Assembly: GCA_019683625.1 (NCBI GenBank)
Contig: JADGHY010000022.1
Span: 1-15,161, forward strand
Source of the DNA: Thermoflavifilum sp.
GTDB taxonomy: Bacteria; Bacteroidota; Bacteroidia; Chitinophagales; Chitinophagaceae
Direction of reading: 5' to 3'
Length of the DNA: 15,161 nt
Positions 15,119-15,161 of the stretch are shown here, piece after piece. Position 1 is the stretch's first letter, and every line of letters starts with the position of its first letter. The position numbers and the translations under genes are program-made. The notes below the pieces were generated by a model, which saw only the letters and a list, made by a program, of their open reading frames with translations, searched no databases and was not told the DNA's origin.

Positions 15119-15161
15119 ATGAATTCGGGATATCGTATGAAAGTACTCAGGGAAGATGCAC
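15119..15161 (+). CDS. Start of a further gene (3' end outside window)
   Basis: ATG at 15119, or the in-frame ATG at 15137 (MKVLREDA...), opens a frame that runs off the window. Upstream DNA (15064-15118) is AT-rich and contains TTACTTTG (15109-15116), one mismatch from the TAnnTTTG promoter element. If that element is used, the transcript would begin near 15122 and the ATG at 15137 would be the start. Only 8 to 14 residues are visible, so no function can be given. Confidence 0.35.
   Translation, partial: MNSGYRMKVLREDA

Overview
The window looks like ordinary chromosomal DNA from a member of the Bacteroidota, most likely Chitinophagales/Chitinophagaceae. The evidence is a PorP/SprF-type (type IX secretion family) protein at the right end, an LpxB (so a Gram-negative outer membrane), a Bacteroidota-style AnmK, genes with no recognisable Shine-Dalgarno sequences, and several exact copies of the Bacteroidota -7 promoter element TAnnTTTG. 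G+C is near 50% by eye. The genus is not determinable from this alone. I see no insertion sequence, prophage, CRISPR array or toxin-antitoxin pair.

Layout, left to right. (1) 2-565: 3' end of a probable outer-membrane beta-barrel gene that enters from the left. (2) 758-5138, plus strand: a bifunctional 3-hydroxyacyl-CoA dehydrogenase/enoyl-CoA hydratase (FadN-like), then surE (nucleotidase) and lpxB (lipid A disaccharide synthase) in a tight run. (3) 5101-5274, minus strand: a 57-residue membrane protein gene whose 3' end overlaps the end of lpxB. It faces away from a tRNA-Ala(GGC) gene at 5381-5457, and each of the two has a perfect TAnnTTTG element inside an 11-bp inverted repeat. (4) 5532-7418: an outer-membrane protein with one POTRA-like segment followed by a large barrel, convergent with a small two-haem-motif cytochrome c (7422-7889, minus). 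(5) 8012-9652: adenine deaminase, divergent from the cytochrome and convergent with a ClC-type anion transporter with two CBS domains (9655-11604, minus). (6) 11736-12059 (minus): a two-helix membrane protein of unknown function, then anmK (12129-13232, minus), which is divergent from upp (13321-13989). (7) 14029-15063: the PorP/SprF-family protein, then the start of a further gene cut by the window edge.

Functionally this is a housekeeping neighbourhood. It holds salvage functions (adenine deaminase, uracil phosphoribosyltransferase, SurE nucleotidase, AnmK for anhydro-MurNAc), envelope functions (LpxB, POTRA-barrel protein, PorP/SprF, unknown barrel), fatty-acid oxidation, a c-type cytochrome and an anion transporter. 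The genes do not form one evident pathway and I do not find a convincing undescribed system. The most checkable oddities are the unannotatable-looking 57-aa gene overlapping lpxB, the mirrored promoters between it and tRNA-Ala, substitutions in the ClC proton pathway, and three convergent gene pairs with no space for a terminator.
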